From the NCBI GenBank assembly GCA_002409365.1, contig DHUW01000084.1, forward strand, positions 21,665-31,232: DNA of 9,568 bases, written 5' to 3'. Source of the stretch: Anaerolineaceae bacterium UBA5224. GTDB lineage: Bacteria > Chloroflexota > Anaerolineae > Anaerolineales > Anaerolineaceae. The stretch's first letter is position 1, and every line of letters starts with the position of its first letter. The position numbers were made by a program, and so were the translations under genes. The notes under the pieces were generated by a model, which saw only the letters and a list, made by a program, of their open reading frames with translations, made no database searches and was not told the DNA's origin. This document shows positions 5,608 to 9,568 of the stretch, in pieces.

Positions 5608-6987
5608 TTACTCAGCATCCTCAGTTTCAGGCGTTGAGGGGGTCTCTTCGGCCGTCTCAACAGGTTCTTCAGTTGAGGGAGTCTTCTCTGCGACCTCTTC
5701 GGAGGTCGGAGTTTCAGCAGAATTTTCAGGCAGTTCTTCGCCCACGATCTCACCGATGGTTTCACCTTCGATGCCGTGTTCGAGATTATAGCTTTCGACC
5801 AGAGTCTTCCAGTCCATGTCGGCATAGGCAGGAGAATCTACACGACGAAGGCTTAAACCGATGCGATGTTCTTTGTCTTCAATTTTGAGGATACGAAGGG
5901 TGACAATATCACCCGATTTGAGAACTTCCTTGGGATGATCGATGCGCTTGTCGCTGAGTTCAGAGATGTGGATCAAACCTTCCAGGTCGCCTGGCAGATG
6001 CAGCTTGGCGAATGCGCCAAAATTGGTAAGTCGGGTAATTTCACCTTCAACCAATTGACCAATCTTGAGATCCTTAACCTGTTCGTTCCAGGGATCAGGT
6101 TGAAGAGCACGCAGTGAAAGTCCGATGCGGCGGCGATCTTTGTCAACGGTGATCACTTTGACTTTTACTTCCTGCCCGACTTTTAGAATCTCGTTGGGGT
6201 GCTCAAGGCGATCCCAACTCATTTCACTGAGATGGATCAGACCATCGGCTCCGCCAATATTCACGAAAGCACCGAAATCGGCGATGCTGGTGACACGACC
6301 AGTGCGAATGTCGCCTTCATTCAGTTCTTCGAGGATCTTATCGCGGATCATATCGCGGGTTTCATTACTGGCAGCGCGTTCGCTCAGAATAAGGCGTTGG
6401 CGTTGGCGATCGACTTCAATGACACAGACATCAACAGCTTCGCCGACAAATTCTTTGAATTTCTCTTCGGGAGTCCCGCCAGACATATTGAAACGACGGC
6501 TCAGGCTGAGTTGAGAAGCAGGAATGAAACCACGTATGGTTGAGAGCGGAACAATCAGACCGCCCTTGTTATAGCCTGCTACTGTGGACGAGAAGCTTTC
6601 ACTGGATTTCAGCAGTTCTTCTGCTTCAACCCAGCTTTGTTCTTCCACTGCTCGGACAAATGAGAGAATTAAGTTGCCTTCATGGTCTTCGGGTGTAATC
6701 ACGTAAACCGGGATGGCTTTGCCTTCTTCGAAGGTCGCGAGAATTTCTTTTGGGATTGAATCGAATTCTTTACCTTCGATGATGCCTTCGGATTTTGCTC
6801 CGATGCTCACCAAAATTCGGTTGTCTGATAGGCTGGCGATGATGCCATCGCGAATTTCACCAGCAGTGGGGATGTCGATCGTTACCCCTTCTGATTCAAG
6901 CAATTCGCCCATAAGGCTTTCCATGGTAACTTCTGGTTCTTTCTCCCGGTCATTCTCCTGTAAAATAGCGGCGTCTTTGTCTGACAT
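5608..6987 (-). CDS. rpsA: S1 RNA-binding domain protein, probable 30S ribosomal protein S1
   Basis: A 459-residue protein with four S1 (OB-fold) domains, at roughly 42-112, 127-204, 225-294 and 308-382. Domains 3 and 4 are canonical (FGAFVNIGGADGLIHLSEMS and FGAFAKLHLPGDLEGLIHIS); domain 2 has the KGGLIVPLSTIRGFIPASQLS form of S1 second domains; domain 1 is the most diverged. A helical, acidic N-terminal segment (1-40) and a Thr/Glu/Pro-rich acidic tail (about 415-459, with TPSTEE/TPSTPE repeats) flank them. Ribosomal S1 binds mRNA leaders and helps load them on the 30S subunit. Four domains plus a tail is common outside the proteobacteria, which have six. The ATG has GGAG ten bases upstream and follows a strong promoter by about 30 bases. 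An intrinsic terminator follows, so the gene can be a single-gene unit. A general S1-domain regulator is the alternative. Confidence 0.88.
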   Translation of the reverse strand: MSDKDAAILQENDREKEPEVTMESLMGELLESEGVTIDIPTAGEIRDGIIASLSDNRILVSIGAKSEGIIEGKEFDSIPKEILATFEEGKAIPVYVITPEDHEGNLILSFVRAVEEQSWVEAEELLKSSESFSSTVAGYNKGGLIVPLSTIRGFIPASQLSLSRRFNMSGGTPEEKFKEFVGEAVDVCVIEVDRQRQRLILSERAASNETRDMIRDKILEELNEGDIRTGRVTSIADFGAFVNIGGADGLIHLSEMSWDRLEHPNEILKVGQEVKVKVITVDKDRRRIGLSLRALQPDPWNEQVKDLKIGQLVEGEITRLTNFGAFAKLHLPGDLEGLIHISELSDKRIDHPKEVLKSGDIVTLRILKIEDKEHRIGLSLRRVDSPAYADMDWKTLVESYNLEHGIEGETIGEIVGEELPENSAETPTSEEVAEKTPSTEEPVETAEETPSTPETEDAE

Positions 6988-7022
6988 TGATAAATAGCTC
7001 CAATGAATTGAGATTTGGCACT

Positions 7023-7051
7023 ATTATAGGACTAAGGTGAAATTCGCGCAA
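7023..7051 (-). promoter_or_regulatory. Sigma-70-type promoter of the S1-protein gene
   Basis: On the minus strand, TTGCGC (7051-7046) is followed by exactly 17 bases and then a perfect TATAAT (7028-7023). Transcription would begin near 7016, giving a leader of about 30 bases with GGAG ten bases before the ATG. The bases just upstream of the -35 box are almost all A or T (ATTTTTTATT) and could act as an UP element, which would suit a highly expressed ribosomal gene. The hexamers and spacing are read directly; activity is inferred. Confidence 0.75.
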
Positions 7052-7057
7052 ATAAAA

Positions 7058-7079
7058 AATAGCTAATTTCTAGCTTATT
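7058..7079 (-). terminator. AT-rich inverted repeat with T-run, weak terminator or operator candidate
   Basis: Read on the minus strand, AATAAGCTA (7079-7071) can pair with TAGCTATT (7065-7058) over eight base pairs with one bulged A, around the loop GAAAT; six T bases run from 7059 to 7054. The form is that of a terminator, but only two pairs are G-C, so it would be weak. It lies immediately upstream of the S1 promoter, where it could instead be a protein-binding site. Confidence 0.35.
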
Positions 7080-7284
7080 CGGGAATGCTCCCTGAAAACG
7101 ACCTAGAATACGTGCATCTGTTCCATTTTACCATCAATTAATAAAAAAATGTATTTGTAGAAGGTCGGCATTTGTATTAATGTGAAACTTACGAGGATAA
7201 AAAATTACAATACTGGTAGAACAGATTGAATGAATAGCGGGAAAAGAAGTAGAGGCAAGATAAAGAGAACTTATGTCGACAATC

Positions 7285-7319
7285 GGGAGGTCAGGTTCAA
7301 ATACTGAATCTGACCTCCT
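7285..7319. other. Long hairpin downstream of ftsK, no T-run
   Basis: Positions 7286-7299 (GGAGGTCAGGTTCA) pair with 7305-7318 (TGAATCTGACCTCC) around a five-base loop, AATAC. Thirteen pairs are Watson-Crick and one (7295/7309) is G-T on the plus strand; 7285/7319 would add another G-T. In minus-strand RNA these two become A-C mismatches. Neither side has a proper T-run in the direction of transcription, although a TTTTT lies on its upstream side on the minus strand. It is placed where an ftsK terminator is expected, 45 bases beyond the stop, and may block 3' exonucleases or be factor-dependent. Confidence 0.7.
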
Positions 7320-7364
7320 AAAAAGCAGTTGAATCTCTGGACGATCTGATTGAAGAGAAGAGTT

Positions 7365-9568
7365 TTAGTCCTCATTCAATGGTGGAAAGTCGCCCCAATC
7401 CAACACCTGACGAGTCCCCGTTTGAGGGTCAGGAGGACCAATAATGCCGTCTTCCTCTAACTTCTCAATCAGGCGTGATGAACGTGTGTAACCGATACGC
7501 AGTTTTCGCTGCAACATCGAAACAGATGCGCGTCCTTCCTTGCGGATGATCTTTACTGCTTCTTCCTCAATCGGGTCTGCGTTGGGGTCTTTTTCCAGCT
7601 CTTTCCACAGAGGCTCCTGTTGCATGGGCAGGTGAGAACGGGAGGAGAATATAGCTTGATCCGGTCTTTCAGGGGCACCATCAAGACTATTTTGGCTCCG
7701 CCAGAAATCTGTTAGTGCAGAAAGTTCGTGATCGGAGACATAAGTACCCTGCAGGCGGACCGGTGCAGCAGCATCTGGCGCCTGGAAGAGCATATCACCC
7801 TTTCCGAGCAGTCTTTCCGCTCCTGGCTGATCCAAAATCACGCGACTGTCCACATTCGATGCTACGGCAAAGGCAACCCTGGCGGGGAAGTTGGCTTTGA
7901 TCAGACCGGTGATCACGTTGGTGGAGGGTCGCTGGGTTGCGATGATCAAGTGAATACCGGTTGCCCTTGCCAGCTGCGCCAGGCGTGTGATGGAACGCTC
8001 AGTCTCATCGGGAGCCAGCATCATCAGGTCTGCCAATTCATCGATTACCACCACAATATAAGGAAGTGTCTTTTCGCCGGCCTTGGTCCTGTGATAGTTG
8101 AATTCATCAAGATTACGAGAGCCATCAGCTTCAAACATACGATAGCGCAAATCCATCTCGCGCAGCATCCATTCCAGTGCGCCGACGACTTTTTCGGCGT
8201 CGACGATCACATCAGCCAAAAGATGGGGGATTCCGTTATAAAGTGACAACTCCACGCGTTTAGGATCCACCAGCAACAAACGCAGCTGATCCGGGGTCAT
8301 ATTGAGCAAAAAGCCGGTCAGGATGGAGTTGACACATACCGATTTACCAGATCCGGTGGTGCCAGCAATCAGCAGATGGGGCATGGACGCCAGGTCTGCA
8401 GTGAATGGTCTGCCAGTAACGTCTTTCCCGAGGGCAAACTTGAGTGCAGAAGGATGACCGATGAATTGAGGGCTCTCCACTACATCCAGCATGGACACCA
8501 TGGCGGTTTTCACATTCGGTACTTCGATACCGACATAGCCTTTGCCTGGAACCGGGGCTTGCATGCGAATCCGGGAAGCCTTGAGCGCCATGGAGAGGTC
8601 ATCTGCCAGCTTGGTGATATTACTAACGCGCACCTTGGTTTTGCCAGTGCGTGATTCGATATATTCCGGCTCAACACCAAACATGGTGATGCTTGGTCCG
8701 CGTCGAATCTCTACCACTTTGGCTGGTGCATTGAAGGAACGCAGGGTTTCTTCTATTACCCTGGCACGATCTTCATCTGATTCCTCGTCAACCGGAGCAG
8801 CTTTGACCGGATCGAGAACCTCAGAAGGCACAGGCAGCTTCCACTCGGGCTCGCCGGTCTGCTTTTCTTCGGTCGGTACAGTTGTTTGAACAGCGACGGT
8901 GTTGGCTGGCTGTGGTTTAGATTCGGTTTTAGGTAATAATTTAGGTTCTTCAGTAATTTTTTGCGTCTCAACTTTTTGCTGAGCACGCTCCAGGCGCTTA
9001 TTTTCGACACTTTCGTCAAGTTTTACCTTGCCCGCTTGCAACTTGCCGGTGACCCAGGCTGCCAGATCAGCAACTGAGAGGTCAACCAGCAGCATCAGGG
9101 CTATCAAAAACCACGCAATCAGCACAATCACCGTGCCCGCTTTCCCCAGGCCGGTTTCAAAGTACTGGTAAATTGTCCCACCAACCAGACCGCCGCCACT
9201 GGGAGAACCGACTGGCGGAAAAGAGATATCGATCAATTCGAACCAGACCAATAAGTTAAAAAATACGTGGACCACACCAATAACCCGCTCGAGATTAACT
9301 TTGGGTAATTGCTCAACCCGTGAAAGCAAGAACCAGGCCCCGAGTGCCAGCAAAATTAGCGGGAGGGCATATGCCCCCCAGCCTACCCAGGATTGCAGTA
9401 AGTTAGTCCACCAACGTGTAAGCTGACCGGATTGCGAAGTAAGCGCAGCCAGCAGTGAGAGCAATCCAATCACGATCAGGACAATGCCAATGATGTCTGC
9501 TTTTTGTTGCACAGAGAGGGGTGTGCTTTGTGCGCCGGCATTCGATTTAGGTGAACGGCTGGTTTTCG
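7365..9568 (-). CDS. ftsK: DNA translocase FtsK/SpoIIIE, 5' end cut by the window edge
   Basis: This is an ATP-driven DNA pump at the division septum that moves the chromosome terminus and guides dimer resolution. At least 733 residues are visible. Residues below are counted from an in-frame GTG at 9512, but the frame stays open through 9568 (continuing KTSRSPKSNAGAQSTPLS) with no better start, so the gene is probably truncated here. The N-terminal part has about four membrane helices (near 6-25, 45-64, 75-96 and 125-147). A charged, proline-containing linker (160-245) follows. The motor domain has Walker A GTTGSGKS at 384-391, Walker B VVVIDELADL at 486-495, the LARATGIHLIIATQRPS segment (514-530), and a conserved MDLRYRMF. 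The C-terminal gamma domain (about 645-704) is a winged helix that reads polar DNA motifs (KOPS-like sites). The linker is much shorter than in E. coli FtsK. The next gene downstream has its own promoter. Confidence 0.96.
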   Translation of the reverse strand, partial: KTSRSPKSNAGAQSTPLSVQQKADIIGIVLIVIGLLSLLAALTSQSGQLTRWWTNLLQSWVGWGAYALPLILLALGAWFLLSRVEQLPKVNLERVIGVVHVFFNLLVWFELIDISFPPVGSPSGGGLVGGTIYQYFETGLGKAGTVIVLIAWFLIALMLLVDLSVADLAAWVTGKLQAGKVKLDESVENKRLERAQQKVETQKITEEPKLLPKTESKPQPANTVAVQTTVPTEEKQTGEPEWKLPVPSEVLDPVKAAPVDEESDEDRARVIEETLRSFNAPAKVVEIRRGPSITMFGVEPEYIESRTGKTKVRVSNITKLADDLSMALKASRIRMQAPVPGKGYVGIEVPNVKTAMVSMLDVVESPQFIGHPSALKFALGKDVTGRPFTADLASMPHLLIAGTTGSGKSVCVNSILTGFLLNMTPDQLRLLLVDPKRVELSLYNGIPHLLADVIVDAEKVVGALEWMLREMDLRYRMFEADGSRNLDEFNYHRTKAGEKTLPYIVVVIDELADLMMLAPDETERSITRLAQLARATGIHLIIATQRPSTNVITGLIKANFPARVAFAVASNVDSRVILDQPGAERLLGKGDMLFQAPDAAAPVRLQGTYVSDHELSALTDFWRSQNSLDGAPERPDQAIFSSRSHLPMQQEPLWKELEKDPNADPIEEEAVKIIRKEGRASVSMLQRKLRIGYTRSSRLIEKLEEDGIIGPPDPQTGTRQVLDWGDFPPLNED

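Larger units (their letters stand above)
6988..7364. other. Intergenic region between ftsK and the S1-protein gene
   Basis: There is no gene in this gap. From left to right it holds the S1 leader and promoter (6988-7051), an AT-rich inverted repeat (7058-7079), about 200 bases of AT-rich sequence where I recognise nothing (7080-7284), and a long hairpin (7285-7319) 45 bases beyond the ftsK stop. An 18-codon plus-strand reading frame at 7085-7141 lacks a spaced ribosome-binding site and looks accidental. Confidence 0.6.

Noticed and set aside
6125..6514. 129-codon plus-strand open frame inside the S1-protein gene
   Set aside because: It is antisense to S1 domains 2 and 3. Its Arg/Ser-rich composition is what the complement of such codons gives.
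7081..7092. GGGA-ATGC-TCCC short palindrome
   Set aside because: A four-bp stem is common by chance, and no adjacent signal gives it a role.
7085..7141. Plus-strand 18-codon frame MLPENDLEYVHLFHFTIN
   Set aside because: It has no spaced ribosome-binding site or promoter, and this length is expected by chance.
7728..8246. 172-codon plus-strand open frame inside ftsK
   Set aside because: It lies antisense to the FtsK motor domain, whose Walker motifs and family pattern are unmistakable. The translation is rich in Cys and His without a recognisable domain.

Overview
The window carries eight protein genes, all on the minus strand, so transcription runs from high to low coordinates. Moderate G+C, a four-S1-domain ribosomal S1-like protein with an acidic tail, an FtsK with an N-terminal membrane domain, and diverged copies of a short GTCATCCTGAGCGAAGC-type interspersed repeat suggest a free-living bacterium, most likely of the Chloroflexota (Anaerolineae-like). 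That placement is inference: there is no rRNA or other firm marker.

Layout in the direction of transcription. (1) 9568-7365: ftsK, entering from the right edge without its 5' end. (2) 7364-6988: a 377-base gap with no gene. It holds a 14-bp hairpin, an AT-rich inverted repeat with a T-run, and a strong sigma-70-type promoter (TTGCGC, 17-base spacer, TATAAT). (3) 6987-5608: the S1-domain protein gene, ended by a clear intrinsic terminator. (4) 5551-343: a compact six-gene cluster: M19 membrane-dipeptidase family protein, small four-helix membrane protein of unknown function, catalytic M16 peptidase, non-catalytic M16 partner, holo-ACP synthase (acpS), and metallophosphoesterase. Gaps in the cluster are 6 and 14 bases; the last four genes overlap by 8, 4 and 4 bases, so they are probably co-transcribed and translationally coupled. 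(5) 342-1: no gene; two degenerate repeat copies flank a GC-rich hairpin.

The gene content is mostly housekeeping: chromosome segregation at division, translation, lipid-carrier activation, and peptide turnover. The two M16 proteins divide the catalytic features between them and probably form a heterodimer. With the dipeptidase they could form a cytosolic peptide-degradation module, but that link rests on gene order only.

I found no CRISPR array, tRNA, rRNA, transposase, phage gene or defence system, and no convincing new multi-gene system. The points most worth a second look are non-coding or concern gene boundaries: the terminator abutting the dipeptidase start, the doubtful start of the catalytic M16 gene (one base out of frame with a nearby ATG), the hairpin that folds better in plus-strand RNA, and the repeat cluster at the left edge.
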